A stretch of 64,000 bases of DNA from Pseudozobellia thermophila (GCF_900141855.1 NZ_FQYU01000001.1:1-64000), one strand, 5' to 3'. Counted from the stretch's first letter, positions 27,069 through 35,913 are shown. Numbers and translations are program-made. The notes: a model not told the origin generated them from the letters alone.

Positions 27069-29252
27069 CTATTCCCTAGCGCCTGGATTGTAGATTTCAA
27101 CGGCCCGTTTTAATACATCTTCGCGATAATAAGCCGCATCCTTCCAATCCACATCGATGTATTTTTGAATCTGATCATTAAAATGTGGTGATTTGGGATC
27201 TCCACTTTGTCCTCCTGCCAGAATAGTCTTTGCCTTTACCTTATCACCAAACTCAACGGCCGCCACAAAGCTATTGCCCCTGGTACCGTATATCTTTTTG
27301 GTGCCGGGTGCCGCATATCTTGCCCCATATGCCGCCAAAGCCCCCCAGGTACCCGAAGCAAAGCCGACTCCCACACTGGGCAAACTATCGTTAAAGGCCT
27401 GTTTTATATCACCGTTTAACCTTTGATACCTATTTACTTCTCCCCATGGAAGTTTCCATGAACCAAAATCGGCTTCCAATTTACGTACAACTTCCTCGAA
27501 CAAATCAAGTTTTTCGGTATCGGGCGAATCGCTTCCCCAAAATTCTATCAACTCCATACTATTTAGCCCCTCCGGTCTTTTTGCCTTTTGGTAACTAATC
27601 GTACCGTAAAAATGGGCGAGGGTCATGGCTACGGACGCTTTCGATGTTCTATAATCCCATCCGCGCAACACCTCAACAGGTTCTTTTAGCTTTGGTTTCT
27701 GATGGGCGTCGTAGGCTTTTATCAACCCAGGAATCAAGGCTTCAAAGGCAGGCAAGTAGGGGTCGTGGGCCAATTGTATCAAACTGTCCAATGTATATCC
27801 TTGCCTATCGGTCAATAAGGCTATGGCATGTACGCCCCTAAAATTCTCTTGGTCACGGGACATGTAATACGGGTAGTCCTCTTTCTTGGGACTAAACTCC
27901 GCTGCCGAGGTAAACGGTGTGGAATTGCAGTTTTGGATCCAACCGTTTTCCGGATTCAATACCAAAATATTCTCATCCACGGTATGCAGTCCTTGCCAAT
28001 CGGTTCTTGGGTCGCTGCCGTCCACTGGCTCCGCATAGTTAAACTGCACATCGCGTTTAGGGACAAAATTACCATGAAAGTAGGCAATGTTGCCCTCGGC
28101 ATCTGCATATACCGTATTATTGGAAGAGTTTGTCCTCATATCCATCATGTCCCTAAAACCTTTATACCCATCTTGCTTGGTTCTGATATAGGATTGTTCC
28201 AGTGCCTTTACCGGTTCCCACATCATGGCGGAGGCCGTCCATTGGCCGTCCTCTAGATGGGTAATGGGGCCATGGTGGGTTCGGTAAGCGGGAAAGGATT
28301 TTTCCTTTAAGGAATCCCCTTCCTTATACTTTAAGACAATTTCATATGATTCTACTTCGCGCAATTCCTCTCCATATTGGTAGAATAGCCTGTCATCCTT
28401 TTTTACTATGGTTTCCTTAAACTCGTCCATGACATCGGTATAGGTAGAGGTATGCATCCAGCCGGTCTTTTCATTAAACCCTTGATACACAAAAAACTGC
28501 CCCCAGGTAACCGCACCATAGGCATTTAATCCCTCTTCGCTTACCACATGTACCTCGCCCCTAAAATAGAACGAAGTATGCGGATTGATCAGCAACATGG
28601 CATGGCCCGATTGCGTTAGTTTTCCCGAAATGGCAATACCGTTAGAACCCTGGGGTTCTGCCATTTCCTCTTTTTTCTTCATTTCCAAAAGCTCCATTTC
28701 GGGCAGCTCCATTCCACTTTCGTAAAAAGCCTGTATTTTTTTTGTAGCTATTCTTTCAATATCCCCACCAATACTGCCTTCGCTAAAGTACATGGGCATC
28801 CAAGGCTCAAAACGGTCCAATAATCTAGGTTTTACCTCCGGGTGGGTGTGCAAATAATAATTTATGCCGTCGGCAAAGGCATCACAAAGCTCCTGTAACC
28901 ATTGGGGACTTTTTTCATAATTGGCTTTCGCCTCTTCCTCGGTCATAAACAATTTGGCCCTTAGATCGCTGTAAATTGCTTCTTCCCCTTCTACCTCTGC
29001 CAATCTTCCGGTAGCCCATATATAATTTTGCTCCACCCTGTTAAAGTCGTCTTCGCATTGGGCATACAAGAGGCCGAATACGGCATCGGCATCCGTTTTG
29101 CCGTAGATATGCGGCACCCCAAAATCATCTCGAACAATCTCGACGTTAGACGCCCGGGCCTTCCATTGTTCCACTTCCGAGGTAACCTTATCGGTTTCGG
29201 ACTTACAGGCGATTATCGACAAAAGACATAAGAGGTATAGAAAAGGCTTCAT
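27069..29252 (-). CDS. Penicillin acylase family (Ntn-hydrolase) lipoprotein
   Basis: 727 residues. The signal peptide ends in a lipobox (LSIIAC, Cys16). The family N-terminus VEIVRDDFGVPHIYG is at 38-51. The autoprocessing site is G202/S203 in PQGSNGIAISG: Ser203 would become the N-terminal nucleophile of the beta chain. An alpha chain of about 185 residues, linker and a beta chain of about 525 residues fit the family. Members hydrolyse amides such as penicillins, N-acyl-homoserine lactones or other acyl amines. The lipid anchor points to envelope location. Quorum quenching is possible but cannot be inferred from sequence alone. Confidence 0.88.
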   Translation of the reverse strand: MKPFLYLLCLLSIIACKSETDKVTSEVEQWKARASNVEIVRDDFGVPHIYGKTDADAVFGLLYAQCEDDFNRVEQNYIWATGRLAEVEGEEAIYSDLRAKLFMTEEEAKANYEKSPQWLQELCDAFADGINYYLHTHPEVKPRLLDRFEPWMPMYFSEGSIGGDIERIATKKIQAFYESGMELPEMELLEMKKKEEMAEPQGSNGIAISGKLTQSGHAMLLINPHTSFYFRGEVHVVSEEGLNAYGAVTWGQFFVYQGFNEKTGWMHTSTYTDVMDEFKETIVKKDDRLFYQYGEELREVESYEIVLKYKEGDSLKEKSFPAYRTHHGPITHLEDGQWTASAMMWEPVKALEQSYIRTKQDGYKGFRDMMDMRTNSSNNTVYADAEGNIAYFHGNFVPKRDVQFNYAEPVDGSDPRTDWQGLHTVDENILVLNPENGWIQNCNSTPFTSAAEFSPKKEDYPYYMSRDQENFRGVHAIALLTDRQGYTLDSLIQLAHDPYLPAFEALIPGLIKAYDAHQKPKLKEPVEVLRGWDYRTSKASVAMTLAHFYGTISYQKAKRPEGLNSMELIEFWGSDSPDTEKLDLFEEVVRKLEADFGSWKLPWGEVNRYQRLNGDIKQAFNDSLPSVGVGFASGTWGALAAYGARYAAPGTKKIYGTRGNSFVAAVEFGDKVKAKTILAGGQSGDPKSPHFNDQIQKYIDVDWKDAAYYREDVLKRAVEIYNPGARE

Positions 29253-29297
29253 CCAAATGGTTTTAGGAGGTATGAAGTTACACTTTTGCGCTTGGTT

Positions 29298-30356
29298 TTA
29301 CCAACTTCCACTGGCCCCTCCTCCCCCGGAACTTCCGCCCCCTCCGGAAAAGGAACTGGAACCTCCACCTGAAGAGCCGCTTCCGGAACCAAAGGAATGG
29401 GTTCCCGTAGAAGAGAATGTCTTTCTTATATAGGTCTTGTCATTTTTGATCCATGATATGCTAAAATCTTCCTTACCCCGCAATTGTATCTTTACAAAGG
29501 CGATACAAGCGGCTATCCCAAAAAAGGACACTAGCCCCCACAACCAAGCGTACGGAGTGTCGGCAACCCCTATTACCGCGTTCACCAGATTGCTTTCGGA
29601 AGCGAAGACACTTTGAATAATGCCGAACGGAGCAACAACAAAAACCAACCCGAAAATCGAGGGCAAGGCATTCGAAACGAGCATAAACAAACCCGGCAAC
29701 ACCCCTAGCTTGCCCACGAACATCCCCCTAAACACTTCTATCAGCACGCGGTAACTTCTATAGAAGAAAAAACCGCCTGCCCCTGCAAAAACCAAGGTAA
29801 ACAGTCCGGTAAAGATATACCCGACAATATCCCCGCTGCGTTTGCTTGCGGTTATGTCACTTTTAAATTCGGCCAAAGCCTCCGGATCGTTCAAAAATTT
29901 TATGACTTGATCTATGGCGGCATCTATGCCTTCGTAATAGCGCTCTTCCTTAAAAAGGGGTATCATGGTATTTCTGATTATCCTCGAAGCCACGGCATCC
30001 GTTATATAGGGCTCGAGGCCATAGCCTACCTCTATACGCACTTCCCTGTCCAATTCCGAGAACAAAATGAGGAGTCCGTTGTCCTTTTCTTTATCGCCAA
30101 TGCCATTTTGGTTAAAAAGACCGTTGGCATAGGTCTCGATCGTCTCAAAACCCAGCTGTTCAATGGTAACGACCACCAATTGGTTCGTTGTTTTGCTTTC
30201 AAAATCGACAAGCTTTTGGTTCATGGCCAGTACTTGCCCCTTGGAAAATACACGGGCGCTATCGGTAACAAAATCGCGTAGCTCGTAATACTGTCCTTGC
30301 GCATGGGCACACAAAAAGCTCAGGACAAAAAGAAGGGTAAAGGTTTTTTTGCGCAT
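29298..30356 (-). CDS. TPM-domain membrane protein (YgcG/Psb32-like)
   Basis: 352 residues from the ATG at 30356, chosen because it gives a clean signal peptide (MRKKTFTLLFVLSFLCAHAQ); the frame runs 38 codons further upstream without coding character. The TPM domain is at about 25-150 (FVTDSARVFSKGQVLAMNQKL, NGLLILFSELDREVRIEVGYG). Two or three hydrophobic segments follow at about 185-295. The C-terminus is a Gly/Ser-rich tail with repeated GSGSGSSGGG-like units ending in GASGSW, as in other bacterial TPM proteins. Function is poorly defined; plant homologues aid photosystem repair. It is divergent from the ABC transporter gene. Confidence 0.85.
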   Translation of the reverse strand: MRKKTFTLLFVLSFLCAHAQGQYYELRDFVTDSARVFSKGQVLAMNQKLVDFESKTTNQLVVVTIEQLGFETIETYANGLFNQNGIGDKEKDNGLLILFSELDREVRIEVGYGLEPYITDAVASRIIRNTMIPLFKEERYYEGIDAAIDQVIKFLNDPEALAEFKSDITASKRSGDIVGYIFTGLFTLVFAGAGGFFFYRSYRVLIEVFRGMFVGKLGVLPGLFMLVSNALPSIFGLVFVVAPFGIIQSVFASESNLVNAVIGVADTPYAWLWGLVSFFGIAACIAFVKIQLRGKEDFSISWIKNDKTYIRKTFSSTGTHSFGSGSGSSGGGSSSFSGGGGSSGGGGASGSW

Positions 30357-30489
30357 TGTGGTATCTCTGGTATGTTCCCCAAATATAAAAAACCCTTTAA
30401 CAGCACATCGGATCCTGATTAAAACTACCGGAAGAAACTTTTGGTTCCTTAGATTTAAAGTAACTTGCACCTTTATTATCCATTACCCT

Positions 30490-32229
30490 ATGTCTGAAAA
30501 AAAAGTCAGTATCCTTACCGCGTTCAAGACCATTATTTGGCCCAGACGAAAGCTTGTCTTAATCGGACTGCTATTGATCGTCATTAGCAAGGCGGCCAGT
30601 TTTGTGGCCCCTGTATCGCTTCGTTATTTTTTAGACGACATCGTGCCCAATAAAGATTACGACCTTTTAAAGGTATTGGTAGCCGTTGTTATTTTGGCTT
30701 TTTTGGTGCAATCGGTAATGTCCTTTCTCTTGACAAAGGTGCTGAGCATACAGGCCCAATACATGATTTCCGAACTCAGGGCCCAGGTACAGAAACAGGT
30801 ACTCTCCCTTCCGATCCGCTTTTTCGACAATACAAAATCAGGGGCCCTGGTCTCGAGGATCATGAGCGACGTGGAGGGCGTCCGCAACCTGATCGGCACC
30901 GGCCTCGTTCAACTGGTCGGAGGCACGCTGACCGCCGTGGGATCGATGGTATTGTTGCTGCGCATTAGCCCTTCTATGACCTTAATGACCTTTATACCCC
31001 TCCTATTGTTCGCCTTTATCGCCCTAAAGGCCTTTAAGATCATACGCCCCGTATTTAGGGAACGGGGAAAGATCAATGCCGAGGTAAAAGGCCGTTTAAC
31101 CGAAACGCTGGGGGGCATTCGTGTTATAAAGGGCTTCAATGCCGAGGAACAAGAAGCAAAGGTTTTTGAAGAAGGCGTGGAAAGACTCTATAAAAATGTA
31201 AAAAAGAGCTTGACCGCAACGGCCATTATGACCAGTTCATCCACTTTTTTGTTGGGACTTGCCACTACCGGCATCATGATGGGATTTGGCGGGTACAAGA
31301 TGATGCAGGGCGAACTGACGACCGGTGAATACTTTCAGTTCACCTTTCTATTGGCCCTTATGGTAGCGCCGATCGTACAAATGAGCAACATCGGGAGCCA
31401 ATTGACCGAAGCCTTGGCGGGACTCGACCGTACCGAAGAGCTCATGAACCAAACCTCGGAAGCGGACGAAAAAGATCGGACCATTGTTCTTACCGACCTT
31501 AAGGGCAATGTGAGCTTTAAGGAAGTCTCCTTTGCCTATGAGGAAGACAAGGAGGTATTGCACAACATCAGTTTTGATGTAAAGGCAGGCGAGGTGATAG
31601 CCTTGGTAGGAAGCTCGGGATCCGGCAAATCTACCATTGCCGGCCTGGCCGCCAGTTTTTTGAACCCCGACAGCGGGCAGATCCTTATCGACGGAAACGA
31701 CCTTGCCAAGGTAGACCTTACCAGTTTTAGGCAGTTTTTGGGCGTCGTCTTGCAAGACGACTTCCTTTTCGAAGGGACCATAAGGGAAAACATATTGTTT
31801 CCACGGCCCGATGCCACTGAAGAAGAACTACAGGCAGCGGTAAAGGCCGCCTATGTCGACGAATTTACCGATCGCTTCGAAGACGGATTGGACACCTTGA
31901 TCGGGGAGCGGGGCGTAAAACTTTCAGGCGGACAACGCCAGCGTATCGCCATTGCCCGGGCCGTTTTGGCCGACCCCAAAATTTTGATTTTGGACGAGGC
32001 CACATCGAATCTCGATACCGAAAGCGAAGCCTTGATCCAAAAGAGTTTGGCCACTTTAACGGAGGGAAGGACGACCTTCGTCATTGCGCACCGACTAAGC
32101 ACCATTAGAAAGGCCAATCAAATCTTGGTAATTGAGAGTGGACGTATTGCGGAACAAGGTACACACGAAGAACTAATAGCCAAAGAAGGCAGGTACTACA
32201 ACCTATTCACCTACCAGGCACGAATATAG
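30490..32229 (+). CDS. ABC exporter, fused permease-ATPase (MsbA/lipid- or drug-type)
   Basis: 579 residues from ATG at 30490 (MSEKKVSILTAFKTI); the frame extends upstream but that part overlaps the divergent gene's 5' end and has no coding pattern. The six-helix transmembrane domain spans about 20-310. The nucleotide-binding domain has Walker A GSSGSGKST near 375, ABC signature LSGGQRQRIAIARA near 478, Walker B ILILDEATSNLD near 496-507 and the H-loop in VIAHRLSTI. It is a half-transporter acting as homodimer. The MsbA-like type exports lipids or drugs, but the substrate cannot be assigned. The gene is not in an operon. Confidence 0.92.
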   Translation: MSEKKVSILTAFKTIIWPRRKLVLIGLLLIVISKAASFVAPVSLRYFLDDIVPNKDYDLLKVLVAVVILAFLVQSVMSFLLTKVLSIQAQYMISELRAQVQKQVLSLPIRFFDNTKSGALVSRIMSDVEGVRNLIGTGLVQLVGGTLTAVGSMVLLLRISPSMTLMTFIPLLLFAFIALKAFKIIRPVFRERGKINAEVKGRLTETLGGIRVIKGFNAEEQEAKVFEEGVERLYKNVKKSLTATAIMTSSSTFLLGLATTGIMMGFGGYKMMQGELTTGEYFQFTFLLALMVAPIVQMSNIGSQLTEALAGLDRTEELMNQTSEADEKDRTIVLTDLKGNVSFKEVSFAYEEDKEVLHNISFDVKAGEVIALVGSSGSGKSTIAGLAASFLNPDSGQILIDGNDLAKVDLTSFRQFLGVVLQDDFLFEGTIRENILFPRPDATEEELQAAVKAAYVDEFTDRFEDGLDTLIGERGVKLSGGQRQRIAIARAVLADPKILILDEATSNLDTESEALIQKSLATLTEGRTTFVIAHRLSTIRKANQILVIESGRIAEQGTHEELIAKEGRYYNLFTYQARI

Positions 32230-32318
32230 CAGGTAGCCCATAACGGATCTGGAATTGGATTGCCGAACAACCTATAAAGAACTTACGCATTCTTTATGGA
32301 ACCGAAACAATACCGACC

Positions 32319-32657
32319 TTAAAGTTCTTCCGGGGCCAGCTCTACCTCGAGTCCGTCCATTTCTTCCGAAATATGTAACTGACAACCCAAACGGCTATTT
32401 TCCTTTACATTAAAGGCCTCGGCAAGCATTGCTTCCTCGTCATCCGACTTTTCGGGAAGCTCATGGTCCGATAAAATATAACACTGGCAAGAAGCGCACA
32501 TGGCCATACCGCCACAGATACCTATGGTACCTTCGGGAGCCAATTCGTACGAGCGAACCACCTCCATGAGGTTCATGTTCATATCGGTCGGGGCGTCGAC
32601 CTCATGGGCAACACCATCCCGGTCGGTAATTTTTATTTTTATATCACTCATTGACAA
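32319..32657 (-). CDS. 2Fe-2S ferredoxin (adrenodoxin/ISC type)
   Basis: 112 residues. Cluster ligands Cys48, Cys54, Cys57 and Cys92 (GICGGMAMCASC, then LGCQL) follow the C-x5-C-x2-C-x(n)-C pattern of vertebrate/ISC-type ferredoxins; Cys59 is extra. It is the last gene after mrp-nifU-fnr on the same strand and is a likely electron acceptor or donor of the FNR-type reductase at 33116. The repeat-flanked S23-like gene separates the two, probably by insertion. Cytoplasmic. Confidence 0.92.
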   Translation of the reverse strand: MSMSDIKIKITDRDGVAHEVDAPTDMNMNLMEVVRSYELAPEGTIGICGGMAMCASCQCYILSDHELPEKSDDEEAMLAEAFNVKENSRLGCQLHISEEMDGLEVELAPEEL

Positions 32658-32660
32658 GGG

Positions 32661-32709
32661 AATTAGTAGTAAGTAGTTAGTAGTTAGGAGTTAGGAATTA
32701 GGAGTTAGT
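32661..32709. repeat. Heptad-repeat arm, left side of the S23-like gene (block D)
   Basis: About seven 7-bp units related to GTTAGTA/GTTAGGA run from 32661 to 32709. The stop codon and last few codons of the S23-like gene lie inside this arm. The units match the left arms of blocks A and B (GTTAATA, GTTAGTG). Confidence 0.85.
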
Positions 32710-33066
32710 TGATTTGCTTCGGGTCATTGATTGTATGAGACCGAAAAGCATTTTAGAAATTTCGTTTGATTGTTCAATTAATTTGGATGTCTCTTCAGAG
32801 CCCAAAAAATTCAGTCTTTTTGATAAATATAGCATTGACCTTACCTCACTATTTGAGCTTGTTGCAAAATATAAAAATCTAATGAAATCAGGGTTCGTAC
32901 TTCGGTCAAAACCTTCAGCTATATTATTGGAAATAGATATGGAAGCTCTTAGGATTTGGTCTTTAAAGGAGTAATCTCTAGAATCGGAAAAATTTTGATA
33001 AATCGCTACAGCAAAATCTTGTGCTTTTTGCCACACCAATAAATCCTCAAATTTTTTAACAGCCAT
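32698..33066 (-). CDS. S23/IVS-type four-helix-bundle protein within heptad-repeat arms
   Basis: 122 residues. The signature of the 23S rRNA intervening-sequence protein (Avd-like four-helix-bundle) family is plain: FEDLLVWQKAQDFAVAIY at 6-23, FKDQILRASISISNNIAEGF at 34-53, and FLYFATSSNSEVRSMLYLSKR at 64-84. All four helices are predicted and length is normal. Family members are trimer/pentamer helical bundles; relatives include Avd of diversity-generating retroelements, but no reverse transcriptase is nearby. The C-terminal codons and stop come from the heptad repeat. It sits between the FNR and ferredoxin genes, in the same direction. AT content is higher than that of the flanking genes, which supports insertion. 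Confidence 0.9.
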   Translation of the reverse strand: MAVKKFEDLLVWQKAQDFAVAIYQNFSDSRDYSFKDQILRASISISNNIAEGFDRSTNPDFIRFLYFATSSNSEVRSMLYLSKRLNFLGSEETSKLIEQSNEISKMLFGLIQSMTRSKSTNS

Positions 33067-33092
33067 TATTTCGGTTACGCTAGTTATATTTT

Positions 33093-33113
33093 CCTAACAC
33101 CTAACACCTAAGT
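33093..33113. repeat. Heptad-repeat arm, right side of the S23-like gene (block D)
   Basis: CCTAACA-CCTAACA-CCTAAGT, three 7-bp units that are the inverse complement of the left arm's GTTAGGA units. It ends two bases before the stop codon of the FNR gene and begins 26 bp before the S23-like start codon. Confidence 0.8.
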
Positions 33114-33115
33114 CC

Positions 33116-34174
33116 TTAATTTATACTTTTAACAACCGCCTTTGGCGCTTCTTTTTTACTACCGTCGAAACCGGTGACCCCGCCAACGGTCGTGTATTTC
33201 ATCACATACTTTTTATCGGGGTAAATACGTTGATAGGCACTTTGACACATCAGTGTGGCTTCGTGAAAGCCACAAAGGATCAGTTTCAACTTTCCGGGAT
33301 AGGTGTTGACGTCGCCTATGGCGTAAATACCCGGTACGTTGGTCTGATAATCGAAGGTGTCTACCTTTATCGCGTTTTTCTCGATCTCGAGCCCCCAATC
33401 GGCAATGGGCCCCAATTTTGGGGAGAGTCCAAAAAGCGGTACAAAATTATCGACTTCCAGGGTAACAACCTCATCAGGATTTGTTGTTTTTCTGACAGAA
33501 ACGGCTTCCAAGGTGTCTTCGCCGTGCAATCCGACGATTTCGGCGGGTGTAATCAAATTGATCTTCCCTTCGTTTTTAAGCTGCTGTACTTTTTCAACCG
33601 AATCCAGGGCTCCCCGGAATTCGTTTCTCCGGTGGACCAAGGTAACCTCTGAGGCCACATCGGCCAAAAAGATACTCCAGTCAAGTGCAGAATCGCCCCC
33701 TCCGGCAATAACCACCCTTTTATTGCGGTATACTTCGGGGTCTTTGATCATATAGGCGACCCCATTGTCCTCGTATTTCCGTAGGTTGTCGAGCAAGGGC
33801 TTTCGCGGCTCGAAACTTCCCAGCCCACCGGCTATCGCCACTATGGGAGCTTGGTGCTTGGTCCCCTTGTTGGTCGTAACGACAAAGGATCCGTCATCGA
33901 GCTTTTCAATGGTCTCCGCCCTTTCGCCCAGGGTAAACCCCGGTTGAAAGGGTTCGATCTGTTTCATTAGGTTGTCGACCAGGTCACCGGCCAACACTTC
34001 GGGAAAACCGGGAATATCGTAAATGGGTTTTTTAGGATAGATTTCGGAACACTGTCCGCCCGCTTGGGGCAGGGCATCTATTAAATGACATTTGAGCTGT
34101 AACAGGCCTGCCTCAAAAACGGCAAAAAGCCCTGTTGGGCCAGCTCCAATAATCAATATATCTGTTTTGATCAT
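33116..34174 (-). CDS. Ferredoxin-NADP reductase, thioredoxin reductase-like type
   Basis: 352-residue flavoprotein. FAD-binding GAGPTGLF is near residues 10-17, with QAGGQCSEIYPKKPIYDIPGFP-type substrate/flavin region at about 37-58 (only a single Cys, so not a thioredoxin reductase CxxC active site). NADPH-binding VIAGGGDSALDW lies near 150 and GIYAIGDVN near 285. This set matches the TrxR-like ferredoxin/flavodoxin-NADP reductases of Firmicutes and Bacteroidota. Downstream ferredoxin is the likely partner. It follows nifU by 72 bp in the mrp-nifU-fnr-fdx operon. Confidence 0.9.
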   Translation of the reverse strand: MIKTDILIIGAGPTGLFAVFEAGLLQLKCHLIDALPQAGGQCSEIYPKKPIYDIPGFPEVLAGDLVDNLMKQIEPFQPGFTLGERAETIEKLDDGSFVVTTNKGTKHQAPIVAIAGGLGSFEPRKPLLDNLRKYEDNGVAYMIKDPEVYRNKRVVIAGGGDSALDWSIFLADVASEVTLVHRRNEFRGALDSVEKVQQLKNEGKINLITPAEIVGLHGEDTLEAVSVRKTTNPDEVVTLEVDNFVPLFGLSPKLGPIADWGLEIEKNAIKVDTFDYQTNVPGIYAIGDVNTYPGKLKLILCGFHEATLMCQSAYQRIYPDKKYVMKYTTVGGVTGFDGSKKEAPKAVVKSIN

Positions 34175-34246
34175 CGGGATTACATTAAAAATTGGCGTAA
34201 AATTAAGGTTAACGGGTCGGCAAGAACATGATATAAATCAGGGCAA

Positions 34247-34486
34247 TCACCCAATGTTTATTACCTCCTCAATTTGGGGGGCATACTTCTTTATGGTCAT
34301 TTCCACCCCACTTTTCAAGGTCATTTGGTTAACACTGCAGCCCACACAGGCCCCCTCGAGCTTCACCTTAACGGAATTCTCGTTATCAATTGAAATCAAC
34401 GATATATCCCCACCATCACTCTGCAAGAACGGCCGGATTTCTTCCAAGGCCTTTTCTACTTTCTGTTTTAATTCTTCCGATGCCAT
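34247..34486 (-). CDS. NifU-like C-terminal-domain Fe-S scaffold protein
   Basis: 79 residues consisting only of the NifU C-terminal (Nfu) domain. Cluster ligands Cys47 and Cys50 are in GACVGCSVNQMTLKSGVE. Nfu proteins carry 4Fe-4S or 2Fe-2S clusters and deliver them to apo-enzymes. It lies 2 bp after the Mrp ATPase gene, another Fe-S carrier, which argues for a joint role in cluster transfer. Confidence 0.92.
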   Translation of the reverse strand: MASEELKQKVEKALEEIRPFLQSDGGDISLISIDNENSVKVKLEGACVGCSVNQMTLKSGVEMTIKKYAPQIEEVINIG

Positions 34487-34488
34487 AG

Positions 34489-35631
34489 TTACTTTTTCTT
34501 AACGGCGGAACAGCCCGCCATAGTTGTTATTTTGATCGCCTCGGTGGGCGGCAGGCTCTTGTTGCGCCTCACCACTTCCTGCACCACGTTCTTGGTCAAT
34601 TCCTCGAAGGCCCTTTCTACAGGGGTTGCCGTCTGTAAAGCCGCCGGACGCCCTACATCACCAGCTTCGCGGATACTCTGTACCAAGGGTATTTCCCCTA
34701 AGAACGGTACACCAAGGTCTTCCGATAAATATTTGGCCCCTTCTTTCCCAAAGATATAATATTTGTTGTCGGGAAGCTCTTCGGGGGTAAAATAAGCCAT
34801 ATTCTCTACAATTCCCAATACAGGTACATTGATGGACTCTTGCTGAAACATGGCCACTCCTTTTTTGGCGTCGGCCAGGGCCACTTCTTGGGGTGTACTG
34901 ACCACTACGGCCCCGGTAATGGGCATGGCCTGCATAATACTCAGGTGAATATCACCGGTACCCGGAGGCAGGTCTACCAACAAAAAGTCGAGCTCGCCCC
35001 AATTGGCGTCGAAGATCATTTGGTTCAAGGCCTTGGAAGCCATGGGGCCCCGCCATATGACGGCCTGGTTCGGCTGGGTAAAAAACCCGATGGAAAGCAT
35101 TTTTACCCCATAATTTTCAACGGGGGCCATTTTCGATTTCCCATCCACATTGACCGCCAAGGGCTTTTTGTCGGCCACGTCGAACATAATCGGCATGGAA
35201 GGACCGTAAATATCGGCGTCGAGAAGGCCCACCTTAAAGCCCATTTTCGCCAAGGTTACCGCCAAGTTGGCCGTTACCGTAGATTTACCCACTCCGCCTT
35301 TCCCCGAGGCGACGGCCACAATATTTTGAATGCCCGGAATAGGCTTGCCTTTAATCTCGTTCACTTTCGGCTTGGCCGCAGGGGCATCGACCTTGATGTT
35401 GACCTTTACCTTCGCCTTTTCGTAAACCTCTTTATGAACAATTTTCAAAATCTCGACCTCGGTCTTCTTACGGGCCTGAAGACTCGGATTGGAAATGGTA
35501 AGGTCGACCTCGACCTCATCGCCAAAAACCTGCACGTTCTTGACCGCCCCGCTTTCGACCATGTTTTGGCCTTCGCCCGGCACCGTAATATGTTCTAAAG
35601 CCTTTAAAACTTTGTTCTTGTCTATCTTCAT
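34489..35631 (-). CDS. Mrp/NBP35-family Fe-S cluster carrier ATPase (ApbC-like)
   Basis: 380 residues. The N-terminal 90 residues are the MIP18/DUF59-type domain that often precedes Mrp. The deviant Walker A SGKGGVGKST is at 109-118, followed by GLLDADIYGPSMP near 136-148 and LLVDLPPGTGD near 216. In many Mrp proteins the segment after VENM carries C-P-x-C, which binds the bridging 4Fe-4S cluster; here it reads ENMAYFTPEELPDNKYYIFG without cysteines. A lone Cys near the C-terminus (TMAGCSAVKKK) remains. First gene of the mrp-nifU-fnr-fdx operon. Confidence 0.92.
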   Translation of the reverse strand: MKIDKNKVLKALEHITVPGEGQNMVESGAVKNVQVFGDEVEVDLTISNPSLQARKKTEVEILKIVHKEVYEKAKVKVNIKVDAPAAKPKVNEIKGKPIPGIQNIVAVASGKGGVGKSTVTANLAVTLAKMGFKVGLLDADIYGPSMPIMFDVADKKPLAVNVDGKSKMAPVENYGVKMLSIGFFTQPNQAVIWRGPMASKALNQMIFDANWGELDFLLVDLPPGTGDIHLSIMQAMPITGAVVVSTPQEVALADAKKGVAMFQQESINVPVLGIVENMAYFTPEELPDNKYYIFGKEGAKYLSEDLGVPFLGEIPLVQSIREAGDVGRPAALQTATPVERAFEELTKNVVQEVVRRNKSLPPTEAIKITTMAGCSAVKKK

Positions 35632-35820
35632 TATATAAAATCATTCTAAAGAACAAAGATAGTCCATAAGGGCAAGAAACTAAAGCCTTTGTATTGAAAT
35701 GTAGTATGGGTCGATAGGTATTGATGATCAAGGTTTCCCTAATTCATGGAAGAGGCGATTTTTTCGGTTTAGGTTATTGGCTGGATTGACAAGGAAAAAG
35801 AATCCGTTTTTTGCAATTTG

Positions 35821-35900
35821 TCCTAATTTTTGTAAAATTTACAAATAATTACATATATTTGAATTAAATCAATTTATCCTAATATTTCAAAAATTAGGAT
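35821..35900 (+). promoter_or_regulatory. Promoter and palindromic operator of the Fic gene
   Basis: TTTG at 35829-35832 and TATATTTG at 35854-35861 are separated by 21 bp, matching the Bacteroidota promoter. Downstream, ATCCTAAT (35876-35883) and ATTAGGAT (35893-35900) form a perfect 8-bp inverted repeat with a 9-bp spacer, 13 bp before the start codon. A half-site TCCTAAT lies at 35821-35827, upstream of the -33 element. The C-terminal winged helix of the Fic protein is the natural candidate for binding. Confidence 0.6.
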
Positions 35901-35913
35901 ATTTATTAAAGCT

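Noticed and set aside
32698-33066. Diversity-generating retroelement, since the S23-like protein is related to Avd
   Set aside because: No reverse transcriptase, template repeat or variable-region gene is seen nearby.
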